DNA of 64,000 bases from Marinibacterium anthonyi (GTDB taxonomy: Bacteria > Pseudomonadota > Alphaproteobacteria > Rhodobacterales > Rhodobacteraceae): contig CP031585.1 in the NCBI GenBank assembly GCA_003217735.2, forward strand, positions 1,475,501 to 1,539,500, in the 5' to 3' direction. Under the pieces are notes generated by a model. The model saw only the letters and a list, made by a program, of their open reading frames with translations, was not told the origin of the DNA and searched no databases. The position numbers were made by a program, and so were the translations under genes. This document shows positions 33,628 through 43,133 of the stretch, piece by piece. How positions within the stretch are numbered: the stretch's first letter is position 1; each line of letters starts with the position of its first letter.

Positions 33628-34347
33628 TTAGTACGTGTCGGTGCCTTCGCCGAACCACTTGATCAGCATGGTGTTCAGCGTGCCGTCTTCCTTCATCGAG
33701 GTGATGGCCGCGTCGAACTTGTCCTTCAGGTCCGTGTCGCTCTTGCGGATGCCCATGCCGGTGCCGCGGCCAAGCGTGATCGTGTCACCCACGAACATCA
33801 GCTCGCCGCCCGATTCCTCGACGATCGGGGCCAGGTAGTCGGTGTCGAAGAACACCGCGTCGGCCTCGCCGCTTTTCAGCGCGGTGATGATCTCGTCCGC
33901 GGTGGCGAATTCCAGCAGGGTCGCGTCGCTTTCCGAAATGTACTGCGATTGCAGGGTCGATGTCTGCGCCGCGATCACGCCCGACAGGTCGGCATCTTCG
34001 CTAAGCGCGACGTAAGACGATGTGGCGGGCGGGATGTAGTCCTGAGTGAAATCGATCACCTTCTCGCGCTCGTCGTTGATCGACATGCCGGCGATGATCG
34101 TGTCGTAGTTGCCCGACACCAGGTTGGGGATGATCGAATCCCAGTCGTTGGTCACCCATTCGCAGGTCAGTTCGGCGCGCGCGCACAGCTCGTCGCCCAT
34201 TTCGCGTTCGAACCCGTCGACTTCGCCGGCGTCGTTGATGAAATTGTACGGAGGGTACGCGCCCTCGGTGCCCATGCGGACGGTATCGGCCATGGCCAGG
34301 CCGGCGGACAGCGCCAGGATGGCTGTGCTCAGGATCAGAGACTTCAT
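33628..34347 (-). CDS. Periplasmic amino-acid-type solute-binding protein
   Basis: A 239-residue SBP of the polar amino acid family (SBP_bac_3). The signal peptide is residues 1-20 ([17 protein letters not shown]). Mature-chain blocks include [20 protein letters not shown], the Asp-containing [18 protein letters not shown], and [19 protein letters not shown]. Two cysteines (LCAR and LTCEW) may form a disulfide. It delivers its ligand to the two permeases downstream. Basic amino acids, opines or polyamine-like ligands are possible; the amine-catabolic genes in the cluster point to the last group. Confidence 0.95.
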   Translation of the reverse strand: MKSLILSTAILALSAGLAMADTVRMGTEGAYPPYNFINDAGEVDGFEREMGDELCARAELTCEWVTNDWDSIIPNLVSGNYDTIIAGMSINDEREKVIDFTQDYIPPATSSYVALSEDADLSGVIAAQTSTLQSQYISESDATLLEFATADEIITALKSGEADAVFFDTDYLAPIVEESGGELMFVGDTITLGRGTGMGIRKSDTDLKDKFDAAITSMKEDGTLNTMLIKWFGEGTDTY

Positions 34348-34379
34348 GTTGGTTACTCCCGGTTTATTGTTTGTTGGTT

Positions 34380-35165
34380 TTACGCCGCGTGGGACAGGAA
34401 CCCGCGCAGGCGTTCGGATTTGGGCGCGCCGAACAGCTCGTCCGGCGGGCCTTCCTCCTCGATCAGGCCCTGGTGCAGAAACACCACGTGGTCGCTGACA
34501 TCATGGGCCAGTTTCATGTCGTGGGTCACGATGATCATCGTGCGCCCTTCGGCGGCGAGGTCCTTGATGACCTTCACCACCTCCTGTTCCAGTTCCGGAT
34601 CCAGCGCGCTGGTCGGTTCGTCGAACAACAGCGCCTCGGGCTCCATCGCCAGGGCGCGCGCGATGGCCGCGCGCTGCTGCTGGCCGCCCGACAGCTGGGC
34701 GGGCCAGGCATCGCACTTGTCGCCGATGCCGACCTTGTCCAGGTAACCGCGCGCGGCGGTCTCGACCTCGGCGCGCTCGCGCCCCAGCACGGTCAGGGGC
34801 GCTTCCATCACGTTCTGCAGGATGGTCATGTGGGACCACAGGTTGAACTGCTGGAAGACCATCGACAGGTTGGTGCGGATGCGCAGCACCTGCTTGGCGT
34901 CCGCCGGCCGGCGGGTCAGGTCGGTTCCGCGCCAGCTGACCGGTTCGCCCTTGAACAGCACATCGCCCTGCTGGCTGTCCTCAAGCAGGTTGGCACATCG
35001 CAGCAGCGTGGACTTGCCCGACCCCGACGAGCCGATAAGCGACACCACGTCGCCACGGCGCGCGGCGATCGAGACGCCTTTCAGCACCTCAAGAGACCCA
35101 TAGGCTTTGTGGAGGTTCCGGATTTCGATGACGGTCGGGGCGTCAGCAGTCGTTTTATCGGTCAC
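34380..35165 (-). CDS. ABC transporter ATP-binding protein (HisP-type)
   Basis: About 261 residues from the GTG at 35165. Walker A is GSSGSGKST (residues about 45-53), then Q-loop [13 protein letters not shown], signature LSGGQQQR and Walker [15 protein letters not shown], with the switch His in [10 protein letters not shown]. It powers the downstream importer. The start is uncertain: GTG 35213 and GTG 35165 are both in frame with weak ribosome sites, and 35165 ([16 protein letters not shown]) fits the usual length before the first strand. It is the first gene of the whole leftward amine uptake and catabolism cluster. Confidence 0.93.
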   Translation of the reverse strand: MTDKTTADAPTVIEIRNLHKAYGSLEVLKGVSIAARRGDVVSLIGSSGSGKSTLLRCANLLEDSQQGDVLFKGEPVSWRGTDLTRRPADAKQVLRIRTNLSMVFQQFNLWSHMTILQNVMEAPLTVLGRERAEVETAARGYLDKVGIGDKCDAWPAQLSGGQQQRAAIARALAMEPEALLFDEPTSALDPELEQEVVKVIKDLAAEGRTMIIVTHDMKLAHDVSDHVVFLHQGLIEEEGPPDELFGAPKSERLRGFLSHAA

Positions 35166-35287
35166 GCAGGATCCGCGGCAAGGTTGCTTTGCCGAAATAC
35201 TGGGCGGATTCACCTGGGGTTGGCAATCCGCAAAACGCCTATTGCCCTGCGGGAAACGACAGGGTGCCGCTACGACGTGCCCGAATT

Positions 35288-36034
35288 TCAGGCAACCGGT
35301 GCGGTCGGTGCGTCGTTGGGCGGGGCGGGGATGGGTTCGGCGAGATAGGCATCGACCCCATGACGGACGAAGCCCTTCAGGTGAAGCCGGCCGCTCACGT
35401 CGTCGGGCAGCGACGTGATGGCGGCTTCGATCGCGGCGGCGATCGGGTCCGGATCGCGGTCCCTGGACGTGATGTAGGGGGTGCCCAGCGATGGCGGCGT
35501 CAGGTCCACGATTTCCAGCCCCTCGGGCAGCAGGCCCAGTTCCTCGAACATGGTCCAGCTCAGCAGGTCGATCCCGGCCATGTCGGCCCGCCCCTCGGCC
35601 AGCGCCACCACGGAATGGGCATGGGCGCCGGTTTCGACCACCTCGCCCGGCGTGATGCCATGGGCCGTCAGGTAGGCGATGGGATTGCCCCAGCCCGATT
35701 GCGAATGCCGGTCGTTGATCGCCATCCGCGCCCCGCTGCGCAACGCCTCGCCCGTGCGCACCACCATGGCCGACCGGTAATGGCCCGGCGGACAGCCCGG
35801 CAGGCCGAAATCGGGGGTGCCGACAAGGGTCACGTCATTGGCCAGGTGCTGGCGATAGGGCAGGGAACAGGTCTGGGCCAGCAGCAGGTCGGGCGCGCGC
35901 CAGACCGGCCACAGGTCGTCGGGGCGCACCATCCGGTCGGGGCCGTGGCCCAGGTGGCGGCGGATCTCGGACCAGTAGGCATCGTTGGCGTCCCTGACGG
36001 GCGCCATGTCGTAAAAACCCAGGTAGACGGTCAT
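35288..36034 (-). CDS. PhnD-like phosphonate/phosphate-binding fold protein without signal peptide
   Basis: A 248-residue protein of the PhnD-like (periplasmic-binding-type 2) fold. Recognisable blocks are VYLGFYDMAPVRDANDAYW, LLLAQTCSLPYR, MAINDRHSQSGWGNP and AEGRADMAGIDLLSW. No signal peptide is present, so it is likely cytoplasmic. No phosphonate transporter genes are nearby; the two TerB-like genes lie directly upstream, 8 bp away. It may be a cytoplasmic sensor or a remnant of a transport system. The call rests on fold resemblance. Confidence 0.76.
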   Translation of the reverse strand: MTVYLGFYDMAPVRDANDAYWSEIRRHLGHGPDRMVRPDDLWPVWRAPDLLLAQTCSLPYRQHLANDVTLVGTPDFGLPGCPPGHYRSAMVVRTGEALRSGARMAINDRHSQSGWGNPIAYLTAHGITPGEVVETGAHAHSVVALAEGRADMAGIDLLSWTMFEELGLLPEGLEIVDLTPPSLGTPYITSRDRDPDPIAAAIEAAITSLPDDVSGRLHLKGFVRHGVDAYLAEPIPAPPNDAPTAPVA

Positions 36035-36041
36035 CAGACGG

Positions 36042-36488
36042 TCATTCCCCGGCGGCCTTCCTGCGCGCCATGTTGCTGTCCAGGTCGTTGACGCCCAGCA
36101 GGCTGGCAACCAGGCGCAGCAGCGCGTCTTCCTCGGCGTCGCGCTGGCCATCGGCCAGGACGACCTGCCAGAGCGCCTCGATGATGGCCAGGCGTTCCTC
36201 GTAAGGCACGGCGTCCTTGATGGTGCGGGTAAAGCGCACCGTGTCCGGCGCGCCGGCCTCGACCTCTTCGGCGGTGCGGCGCAGGGCCGTCGCCTCGAAC
36301 GGGGACATGCCGTAGCGCGCGGCCAGGATCCTGTCGATCTTTTCGGCTTCGTCGGGGGCGTAATATCCGTCGGTCCGGGCCACGCGGACCAGCAGAGCCG
36401 CCAGCGCGTGGCGCGCATCTTCGTCGGAAAGGCGTTGCGGGGCCGGGTCGGACAGCCGGCGGATCAGGTTCGATAGCATGTCAGCCAT
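36042..36488 (-). CDS. TerB-like tellurite-resistance-family protein (first of two)
   Basis: A 148-residue all-helical TerB-family protein. The two half-repeats are visible, with metal-binding-type acidic residues in TDGYYAPDEAEKIDRIL (residues about 40-57) and VLADGQRDAEEDALL (residues about 109-123). Bacterial TerB proteins associate with metal stress and membrane-linked systems, but stand-alone members like this have no fixed role. It is 28 bp downstream of a close paralogue and 8 bp upstream of the PhnD-like gene. Tellurite resistance itself cannot be claimed. Confidence 0.78.
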   Translation of the reverse strand: MADMLSNLIRRLSDPAPQRLSDEDARHALAALLVRVARTDGYYAPDEAEKIDRILAARYGMSPFEATALRRTAEEVEAGAPDTVRFTRTIKDAVPYEERLAIIEALWQVVLADGQRDAEEDALLRLVASLLGVNDLDSNMARRKAAGE

Positions 36489-36516
36489 ATAGCCCCGCGT
36501 TGTCGTTCAGGCAATC

Positions 36517-36969
36517 TCAGCCAAGCGCCGTCTTGGCCTGGGCGCGCGCCGCGGCATTGTCGGCGACCGACAGACCCAGCGCCAGGCGCGCGGTCTCGAC
36601 GATCGCGGTCTCGTTCTCCTGGACGTCTCCGTCGACCATCACCACCTGCCAGAGCGCAGCCAGCGCCTCGCAGCGGGAGTCGACATCCAGTTCCGCGCGG
36701 ATCAGCGCGGCAAAGGTTTCGGTGTCGGGCGCCGCCGCGTTCAGCTTTTCGCAGGTGGCGCGCATCTTGGCCGCCTCGATGGGGTCAAGGTCGAAGAGCC
36801 GGGCCAATACGCGGTCGATCAGGCTGATCTCCTCGACCTGGTAATTCCGGTCGGACATGGCGATCTGGACCATCAGCGCACCGATGGCCAGCTTGGCATC
36901 GGGGTCGGGCAGGGGGGCCGGTTCCGCCGCGCGGAACCGGTGCAGCATCTGGGACAGGACGGAGGTCAT
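36517..36969 (-). CDS. TerB-like tellurite-resistance-family protein (second of two)
   Basis: A 150-residue helical TerB-family protein, paralogous to the neighbour at 36042. Acidic helices SDRNYQVEEISLIDRVLARL and VMVDGDVQENETAIVETARL correspond to the metal-binding regions. ATG 36969 gives a length matching the paralogue and has GAGG about 8 bases upstream; ATG 36987 or an ATG farther up at 37044 would add unconserved residues. It is the first of a three-gene leftward run ending in the PhnD-like gene. The two TerB copies probably arose by local duplication and diverged considerably. Confidence 0.78.
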   Translation of the reverse strand: MTSVLSQMLHRFRAAEPAPLPDPDAKLAIGALMVQIAMSDRNYQVEEISLIDRVLARLFDLDPIEAAKMRATCEKLNAAAPDTETFAALIRAELDVDSRCEALAALWQVVMVDGDVQENETAIVETARLALGLSVADNAAARAQAKTALG

Positions 36970-37190
36970 CGTTTCCGCCTCAGCCATCAGAAAGGAAATC
37001 GGGGCAAAGCGGGTCGCCGGGGAAAATGGGATAACGGAACGCATCGTCGCTCACCTGTAATCTGGAAAAAAGGACTGTCATTCAAATAGCCAACGTCAAA
37101 ATAGATCATGTGGTTCCTTACGGTTGTCCAGAACGGGGCCTGTGTCCATCACTTTTGCTCGCCTCGTGCGTGAGGCGACCGCCGGAACGA

Positions 37191-37216
37191 CACAAGGCGG
37201 ACCTTGCGGCCCGCCT
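37191..37216 (-). terminator. Hairpin downstream of pyrG
   Basis: CAAGGCGG (37191-37198) and CCGCCTTG (37209-37216) form a perfect 8-bp stem 33 bp past the pyrG stop. A second stem TCGCCTC/GAGGCGA lies at 37157-37176. No T-run follows in the leftward direction, so termination is only suggested. Confidence 0.32.
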
Positions 37217-37248
37217 TGTCAGGTTCGGTTCGGCGCGTCGGGATCCGG

Positions 37249-38892
37249 TCAGACCAGGCGCGAGGTTTCCTTTGCCGCCCGGACGAAACTGTCGAACAGC
37301 GGATGCGGCGCGAAGGGCTTGGATTTCAGTTCCGGGTGGAATTGCACGCCGACGAACCACGGGTGATCCGACCATTCGACGATTTCCGGCAGGCGCCCGT
37401 CCGGCGACATGCCCGAGAACTTCAGCCCGGCCGCTTCAAGCTTGTCGCGATAGCGCAGGTCGACTTCGTACCGGTGGCGGTGACGTTCCTCGATGCAGGT
37501 CTCGCCGTAAATCTCGGCGACCTTCGATCCCTCGGCCAGCATCGCGTCATAGGCGCCAAGGCGCATGGTGCCGCCCTTGTCGTCGTCGACCTTGCGTTCG
37601 ACCTTGTGATTGCCCTGCACCCATTCCTTCAGGTGATAGACCACCGGTTCGAACCGCTTCTTGCCCGCCTCGTGGTCGAATTCCTCGGACCCCGCCTTTT
37701 CGATCCCCGCCGCGTTGCGCGCCGCCTCGATCACCGCCATCTGCATGCCCAGGCAGATGCCCAGGTAGGGCACCTTGTGTTCCCGCGCGAACTGCGCGGC
37801 GCGGATCTTGCCCTCGGTCCCGCGTTCGCCGAAGCCGCCGGGGACAAGGATCGCATCGTAGCCTTCCAGGTAGGTGGCCGGATCCTCACGCTCGAACAGC
37901 TCCGCATCGACCCATTCCACGTTGACCTTCACGCGGTTGGAAATGCCGCCGTGGGTCAGCGCCTCGGCGATGGATTTGTAGGCGTCTTCCAGCTGGGTGT
38001 ACTTGCCCACGATGGCCACGCTGACATCGCCTTCGGGGTGTTCGATCCGGTCGGCCACGTCTTCCCAGATGTCCAGCTTGGGCTTGGGCGCCGGGTGGAT
38101 CTGGAACGCGTCCAGAACCGCCTGGTCCAGGCCTTCGCGGTGATAGACCAGCGGCGCTTCGTAGATGGATTTCAGATCCAGCGCCGCGATCACGCTGTCG
38201 GGGCGCACGTTGCAGAACAGCGCCAGCTTTTCGCGTTCCTTCGCCGGGATCGGCATTTCCGACCGGCAGACCAGGATGTCGGGCGCCAGCCCGATGGACC
38301 GCAATTCCTTGACCGAGTGCTGGGTCGGCTTTGTCTTCAGCTCGCCGGACGCCTTGATGAACGGCAGCAGCGTCAGGTGCATGAACACGCATTGCCCGCG
38401 CGGTTTGTCCTGGCTGAACTGGCGGATCGCTTCGAAGAACGGCAGGCCCTCGATATCGCCGACGGTGCCGCCGATCTCGCACAGCATGAAATCCACCTCG
38501 TCCTCGCCGATCGAGATGAAGTCCTTGATTTCGTTGGTAACGTGCGGGATCACCTGGATCGTCTTGCCCAGGTAGTCGCCCCGGCGTTCCTTTTCCAGCA
38601 CGTTGGAATAGATCCGCCCCGAACTGACCGAGTCGGTCTTGCGCGCGGCGACCCCGGTGAAGCGTTCGTAATGCCCCAGGTCCAGATCGGTTTCGGCCCC
38701 GTCATCGGTGACAAAGACCTCGCCATGTTCGAAAGGCGACATCGTGCCCGGATCGACGTTCAGGTAGGGATCCAGCTTGCGCAGCCGCACCGAATACCCG
38801 CGGGCCTGAAGAAGTGCGCCCAGGGCCGCGGACGCAAGGCCCTTGCCCAATGAGGAAACAACACCGCCGGTAATGAAAATGAAACGCGCCAT
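37249..38892 (-). CDS. pyrG: CTP synthase
   Basis: A 547-residue CTP synthase, making CTP from UTP, ATP and glutamine. The N-terminal synthetase domain starts [20 protein letters not shown] and includes the ATP-site [15 protein letters not shown]. The C-terminal glutamine amidotransferase domain has the nucleophile in [12 protein letters not shown] and a catalytic His/Glu in [10 protein letters not shown]. The ATG at 38892 starts the conserved domain; an upstream ATG at 38982 adds unconserved residues. secG lies directly upstream on the same strand, a gene order often seen in alphaproteobacteria. All catalytic motifs are intact. Confidence 0.98.
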   Translation of the reverse strand: MARFIFITGGVVSSLGKGLASAALGALLQARGYSVRLRKLDPYLNVDPGTMSPFEHGEVFVTDDGAETDLDLGHYERFTGVAARKTDSVSSGRIYSNVLEKERRGDYLGKTIQVIPHVTNEIKDFISIGEDEVDFMLCEIGGTVGDIEGLPFFEAIRQFSQDKPRGQCVFMHLTLLPFIKASGELKTKPTQHSVKELRSIGLAPDILVCRSEMPIPAKEREKLALFCNVRPDSVIAALDLKSIYEAPLVYHREGLDQAVLDAFQIHPAPKPKLDIWEDVADRIEHPEGDVSVAIVGKYTQLEDAYKSIAEALTHGGISNRVKVNVEWVDAELFEREDPATYLEGYDAILVPGGFGERGTEGKIRAAQFAREHKVPYLGICLGMQMAVIEAARNAAGIEKAGSEEFDHEAGKKRFEPVVYHLKEWVQGNHKVERKVDDDKGGTMRLGAYDAMLAEGSKVAEIYGETCIEERHRHRYEVDLRYRDKLEAAGLKFSGMSPDGRLPEIVEWSDHPWFVGVQFHPELKSKPFAPHPLFDSFVRAAKETSRLV

Positions 38893-39063
38893 CGCTCGGC
38901 TGCCCCCGTGATTAACTGCGTGAATATCTGGTCTCAGATAGCCTTGACGGTGGTCAAACACCGCTTCACCACGGGACTCCATCCTATCAGGATTCGCGCG
39001 GAAAAGGCAAGAAAGCCGCTACATGCTGTTGCGGCTTTTTCGCTTGGGCCAAAGTATTGTGGA

Positions 39064-39429
39064 TTAGTCGGCTTTCGGCACCAGGGGCGCGTCATCGTCC
39101 GACGCCGGCGGCAGCAGATCGTCCGCCGACGGCAACGCGGGCGTGGCCGGCGCTGCCGTTCCATCGGCTGCCGGAACCCCGGCCCGATCGATGACCGACG
39201 TGCCTGCCGCGTTCTGGGCCGCAAGCACCGTCAGGAAGATCGACGTGCAGATGAAGCCGGCCGCCAGGACCCAGGTGACCTTGGACAATGCCGTCGCGGC
39301 GGCCCGTCCCGCCGTGTTGGGCCCCGACGATCCCATGCCAAGACCGCCACCCTCGGAGCGCTGCATCAGCACGACACCGATCAGCGACAGGGCCAGAAGG
39401 AGGTGGATGATGAGAACGACGTTTTCCAT
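39064..39429 (-). CDS. secG: Preprotein translocase subunit SecG
   Basis: A 121-residue SecG, the small membrane subunit that assists SecYEG. Two hydrophobic segments (residues 4-22, VVLIIHLLLALSLIGVVLM, and about 50-72, VTWVLAAGFICTSIFLTVL) flank the conserved loop QRSEGGGLGMGSSG. The C-terminal 50 residues form a Pro/Ala/Asp-rich tail typical of alphaproteobacteria. The ATG at 39429 begins at the first helix; a longer frame upstream has no family resemblance. It is the only gene between pyrG and the divergent nitrile hydratase operon. Confidence 0.94.
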   Translation of the reverse strand: MENVVLIIHLLLALSLIGVVLMQRSEGGGLGMGSSGPNTAGRAAATALSKVTWVLAAGFICTSIFLTVLAAQNAAGTSVIDRAGVPAADGTAAPATPALPSADDLLPPASDDDAPLVPKAD

Positions 39430-39555
39430 GGGGCCCCGTTTGGGTTGGTAGGTCAGGCTTGGATCGGATCGCGCGACATGTAGGCAAAAGCTTTCCGGGG
39501 GGCAAGGGAGGAATCCGGGCTTGTCCGATGCGGTGCGCAGGGTAAGGATGCGCGC

Positions 39556-40167
39556 ATGCCACATGATGATCACGACCACCCCCATGCCCTCCTGCCGCCG
39601 GATCCGGCGCTGCGGGTGAAGGCGCTAGAGACCATCCTGACGCGCAAGGGGCTGATCGACCCCGCGGCGCTGGATGTCATCATCGACACCTACGAGACCA
39701 AGGTGGGCCCCAAGAACGGCGCCGCCGTGGTCGCCCGCGCCTGGACCGATCCCGAGTTTCGCGCCTTCCTTCTGGACGATGGCACGGCCGCGGTGACCGA
39801 GATGGGATTTTTCGGCCGCCAGGGCGAACATATCGTCGCGGTCGAAAATACCCCCCAGGTGCACAACATGGTCGTCTGCACATTGTGCAGCTGTTACCCA
39901 TGGGCGCTTCTGGGCATTCCGCCGGCCTGGTACAAATCCGACGCCTACCGCGCCCGCGCCGTGCGCGAACCGCGCAAGGTGCTGTCGGACTTCGGCGTGA
40001 CGCTGCCCGGGAACATGTCCGTGCGCGTCTGGGATTCGACGGCCGAGGTGCGCTATCTGGTGCTGCCGATGCGTCCCGAGGGGACCGAAGGCATGTCGGC
40101 CGACGAGCTGGCGGCGCTGGTCACCCGGGATTCGATGATCGGCACCGGCGTGGTGGCGGCGCCATGA
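39556..40167 (+). CDS. nthA: Nitrile hydratase alpha subunit, cobalt type
   Basis: A 203-residue alpha subunit that carries the active metal. The claw motif V-C-T-L-C-S-C-Y puts cysteines at 108, 111 and 113 with Thr109, which marks the cobalt-type enzyme; iron enzymes have Ser there. The chain also has the family blocks [36 protein letters not shown] and [16 protein letters not shown] His/Asp-rich N-terminus ([15 protein letters not shown]) could bind metal. The start overlaps no other gene. It forms an operon with the beta subunit and an accessory gene, each overlapping by 4 bases, and hydrates nitriles to amides. Confidence 0.95.
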   Translation: MPHDDHDHPHALLPPDPALRVKALETILTRKGLIDPAALDVIIDTYETKVGPKNGAAVVARAWTDPEFRAFLLDDGTAAVTEMGFFGRQGEHIVAVENTPQVHNMVVCTLCSCYPWALLGIPPAWYKSDAYRARAVREPRKVLSDFGVTLPGNMSVRVWDSTAEVRYLVLPMRPEGTEGMSADELAALVTRDSMIGTGVVAAP

Positions 40168-40841
40168 CCCGGGTGCACGACATGGGCGGACGGTTCGGCG
40201 ACGGGCCGGTGGAACCCGAGGCCGAGGACGCGCCGAAATTCGCCGAGGACTGGCACCGGCGCGCCATGGCGGTAACTTTGGCGACCGCGACGCTGGGCAC
40301 CTGGAACATCGACATGTCGCGCCGCGCCCGCGAAAGCGTGGCGCCCAAGGATTACGCGCGGTTCTCTTATTACGAGAAGTGGATGGCCGGCGTCGCCGAC
40401 CTGCTGGTCGAGACCGGGTTGGTGACCCGCGAGGATATGCAAAGCGGCGGGGACGTCGCGCAGCAGCTCTTGCAGGACCGGACCCTGCGGCCGGAAGCGG
40501 TGCCGGGCGTGCTGGCGCGCGGCGGCCCGGCGGATCGGGAAAGCAACGTGGCGGCCCGCTTTGCCGTCGGTGACATGGTGCGCACGCTGCGCCCTTCGGC
40601 CAACCGCCTGGTGGACGGGGGGCATACGCGGCTGCCCCGCTATGCCGCGGGCGCCAGGGGGCGAATCCTGCGCTGTCACGGCACCCATGTTCTGCCCGAC
40701 AGCAACGCCCATGGCCTGGGCGAAGCGCCCGAGCCGCTTTACGCGGTGGTCTTCCCGGCATCCGAGCTTTGGGCCGTGCCCGAGCATCCGAACGACGAGG
40801 TGATCCTGGACCTCTGGCAAAGCTACCTGGAGCCCGCATGA
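40164..40841 (+). CDS. nthB: Nitrile hydratase beta subunit
   Basis: A 225-residue beta subunit. The N-terminal helical part ([16 protein letters not shown], then [19 protein letters not shown]) is followed by an SH3-like C-terminal domain from about residue 125 ([15 protein letters not shown]). Family features include RHARG-like turns replaced here by [14 protein letters not shown] and [20 protein letters not shown]. It overlaps the alpha gene by 4 bases (ATGA) and the accessory gene likewise. Alpha and beta assemble into heterodimers or tetramers. No amidase gene follows in the window. Confidence 0.94.
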   Translation: MTRVHDMGGRFGDGPVEPEAEDAPKFAEDWHRRAMAVTLATATLGTWNIDMSRRARESVAPKDYARFSYYEKWMAGVADLLVETGLVTREDMQSGGDVAQQLLQDRTLRPEAVPGVLARGGPADRESNVAARFAVGDMVRTLRPSANRLVDGGHTRLPRYAAGARGRILRCHGTHVLPDSNAHGLGEAPEPLYAVVFPASELWAVPEHPNDEVILDLWQSYLEPA

Positions 40842-41152
40842 CCGCCGCCCCCGATCCCGTCTTTGCCGAACCCTGGCACGCGCAGGTCTTTGCGCTGACG
40901 GTTCATCTGCATGAATGCGGCCGGTTCACCTGGCCCGACTGGGCGGCGCGGTTCGGTGCGACGCTGGCCCGGCACGGGGTGTCCAGGGACCTGGATGGTG
41001 GCGAGGATTACTTTGCGGCCTGGCTTGAGACGCTCGAAGCGCTGCTGGCCGAGGAAGGGTCTGCGCGGGGCGACGAGGTGGAGGAGATCCGGTCGGCCTG
41101 GGAAGAGGCGTACCTGTCCACGCCCCACGGCCAGCCGGTGCATTTGCGGTAG
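40838..41152 (+). CDS. Nitrile hydratase accessory protein
   Basis: A 104-residue protein of the nitrile hydratase accessory family, which assists metal insertion or maturation of the alpha subunit in cobalt-type systems. Blocks such as FAEPWHAQVFALTVHLHE and FTWPDWAARFGATLARHG resemble the beta-subunit N-terminus, in line with the known relationship between these proteins. It overlaps the beta gene by 4 bases and ends the operon. A His-containing segment near residues 23-26 could contact metal. The next 364 bp hold repeats and no further gene before purA. Confidence 0.87.
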   Translation: MTAAPDPVFAEPWHAQVFALTVHLHECGRFTWPDWAARFGATLARHGVSRDLDGGEDYFAAWLETLEALLAEEGSARGDEVEEIRSAWEEAYLSTPHGQPVHLR

Positions 41153-41196
41153 GGGGGACGCGCCCCGTCGCAACTCCCACCCACCCACCCCGTCGC

Positions 41197-41296
41197 GCCG
41201 GGGCGCGCAAGCTAAGAGAATGCCGGGGCGCGCAAGCTAAGAGAATGCCGGGGCGCGCCAGCAAAAGAACGCCGGGGCGCGCGCGCCGAAAGGAGT
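41197..41296. repeat. Tandem repeat of about 25 bp between nitrile hydratase and purA genes
   Basis: Units begin with GCCGGGGCGCGC at 41197, 41222, 41247 and 41271, spaced 25, 25 and 24 bp. The first two continue AAGCTAAGAGAAT almost identically; the later two drift. A GTGCCGG echo at about 41295-41320 suggests decayed further units. The 364-bp gap 41153-41516 shows no other supported feature apart from the purA leader. Confidence 0.72.
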
Positions 41297-41516
41297 GCCG
41301 GATAACAGGCGTGCCGGTGCGCGCGGGCCAACGGAAACCGGCGTTTGATAATCCTGAACGTCCAACGTGCGCGGCGCCCGAACACGCTCCCCTGCATGCC
41401 GGCTATGTCCCGATACGCACCCACCTGCGGCATCCTCGCCCGAGAATCCGGTTTCACTACGCCAACGCTGTCGCTATAGGGGCGAGGTTCGAAGCGACCG
41501 TCTCGGGAGAGATATC

Positions 41517-42809
41517 ATGGCAAACGTCGTCGTCGTCGGCGCCCAGTGGGGTGACGAGGGAAAAGGCAAGATCGTTGACTGGCTGAGCGAACGCGCGGAT
41601 GTGATCGCGCGTTTCCAGGGTGGTCACAACGCCGGCCACACGCTGGTCATCGATGGCGAGGTGTTCAAGCTGCATGCGCTGCCGTCGGGCGTGGTGCGCG
41701 GCGGCAAGCTGTCGGTCATCGGCAACGGCGTGGTGCTGGACCCCTGGCACCTGATGAAAGAGATCGCCACCATCGCCGAACAAGGCGTGCAGGTGACCCC
41801 CGAAACCCTGATGATCGCCGAAAACACCCCGCTGATCCTGCCGATCCACGGAGAGCTGGACCGCGCGCGGGAATCGCAGAATTCGGTCGCCAAGATCGGC
41901 ACCACCGGCCGGGGCATCGGCCCCGCCTACGAAGACAAGGTCGGCCGCCGGTCGATCCGTGTCGCCGACCTGGCCGACAAGGCCACGCTGGAACTGCGCG
42001 TCGACCGCGCGCTGGTGCACCATGACGCGCTGCGGTCCGGTCTGGGGCTGGAACCTGTCGACCGCGCCGGGCTGATCGCGTCGCTGGAAGAGATCGCCAA
42101 GCACATCCTGCCCTTCGCCGCACCGGTCTGGAAGGTGATGCAGGAACGGCGCCGCGCCGGCCAGCGGATCCTGTTCGAAGGCGCGCAGGGGTCCCTGCTG
42201 GACATCGATTTCGGCACCTATCCCTATGTCACATCGTCCAACGTGATCGCGGGCCAGGCGGCCACCGGCACCGGCATCGGCCCCGGGTCGATCGACTTTG
42301 TCCTGGGCATCGTCAAGGCCTACACCACGCGCGTCGGCGAAGGCCCGTTCCCGACCGAACTGACCGACGAGGTCGGCGAACGCCTGGGCGAGCGCGGGCA
42401 TGAATTCGGCGTCACCACGGGGCGCAAGCGCCGCTGCGGCTGGTTCGATGCTGTCCTGGTGCGCCAGACCTGTGCCCTGTCGGGGATCAACGGCATCGCG
42501 CTGACCAAGCTGGATGTGCTGGACGGGTTCGAGACGCTGAAGATCTGCACCGGCTACGAACTGGACGGCAAGGTCATCGACTATCTGCCGACCGCCGCCG
42601 ATCACCAGGCCCGTGTCGTGCCGATCTACGAGGAAATGCCGGGCTGGTCGGAATCGACCGAGGGCGCGCGCAGCTGGGCCGATCTGCCGGCCAACGCGAT
42701 CAAGTACGTGCGCCGGGTCGAGGAACTGATCGGCTGCACCGTCGCGATGCTGTCGACCTCGCCGGAACGCGAAGACACGATCCTCGTCACCGATCCCTTC
42801 GCGGACTGA
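41517..42809 (+). CDS. purA: Adenylosuccinate synthetase
   Basis: A 430-residue GTP-dependent enzyme of AMP synthesis, joining IMP and aspartate. The P-loop GDEGKGKI is at residues 12-19 after the start [12 protein letters not shown], the IMP-binding GGHNAGHT is near residue 40, and the signature [14 protein letters not shown] is present. Further blocks are [11 protein letters not shown] and [14 protein letters not shown]. The ATG at 41517 begins the conserved core and has GGGAGAG upstream; a long frame upstream of it is repetitive noncoding DNA. A DUF2842 gene follows 20 bp later, a common neighbour in Rhodobacteraceae. Confidence 0.98.
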   Translation: MANVVVVGAQWGDEGKGKIVDWLSERADVIARFQGGHNAGHTLVIDGEVFKLHALPSGVVRGGKLSVIGNGVVLDPWHLMKEIATIAEQGVQVTPETLMIAENTPLILPIHGELDRARESQNSVAKIGTTGRGIGPAYEDKVGRRSIRVADLADKATLELRVDRALVHHDALRSGLGLEPVDRAGLIASLEEIAKHILPFAAPVWKVMQERRRAGQRILFEGAQGSLLDIDFGTYPYVTSSNVIAGQAATGTGIGPGSIDFVLGIVKAYTTRVGEGPFPTELTDEVGERLGERGHEFGVTTGRKRRCGWFDAVLVRQTCALSGINGIALTKLDVLDGFETLKICTGYELDGKVIDYLPTAADHQARVVPIYEEMPGWSESTEGARSWADLPANAIKYVRRVEELIGCTVAMLSTSPEREDTILVTDPFAD

Positions 42810-42829
42810 CGGCCGGACAGGGGGGGCTG

Positions 42830-43069
42830 ATGGGGGACAAGCCAGGGTTAAGCTACAAGGCGCGCCGCCGCTGGTCGCTGGTGATCCTGCTGATCGGCCT
42901 GCCGCTTTACGCGGTGGTGGCCGTCAGCGTGATGAACTGGCTCGGGCGGCCGCCGATCTGGCTTGAACTGATCGTCTACGTGGTGCTGGGCCTGCTTTGG
43001 GCGGTGCCGTTCAAGTTCGTCTTCAAGGGGGTCGGCAAGCCCGACCCGGACGCGCCGGCGGACGAATAA
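42830..43069 (+). CDS. DUF2842 small membrane protein
   Basis: A 79-residue inner-membrane protein with two hydrophobic helices (SLVILLIGLPLYAVVAVSVM and WLELIVYVVLGLLWAVPFKFV), an N-terminal basic stretch (YKARRRW) and an acidic Pro-rich tail. This is the DUF2842 family, whose function is not known. It is linked to purA at 20 bp and ends in an intrinsic terminator, so the two probably form one transcript. No catalytic residues are evident. Confidence 0.9.
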   Translation: MGDKPGLSYKARRRWSLVILLIGLPLYAVVAVSVMNWLGRPPIWLELIVYVVLGLLWAVPFKFVFKGVGKPDPDAPADE

Positions 43070-43090
43070 GTCCCATCCATAAAACGAAAA

Positions 43091-43116
43091 AACCGCGCCC
43101 TGGCGCGGTTTTTCTT
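43091..43116 (+). terminator. Intrinsic terminator after purA-DUF2842
   Basis: AACCGCGCC (43091-43099) pairs with GGCGCGGTT (43102-43110) over a very short loop, followed by TTTCTTT. A preceding A-run (43082-43090) makes it usable also for the convergent gene at 43134-45095. Confidence 0.82.
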
Positions 43117-43133
43117 TGGGTCGGTCGGTGGTC

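Noticed and set aside
37204-38853. 549-codon open frame on the plus strand
   Set aside because: Antisense to pyrG; composition is that of a shadow frame.
41197-41296. Possible CRISPR array
   Set aside because: The units are contiguous with no distinct spacers and no cas genes; it is an ordinary tandem repeat. The same applies to 17691-17775 and 6736-6819.
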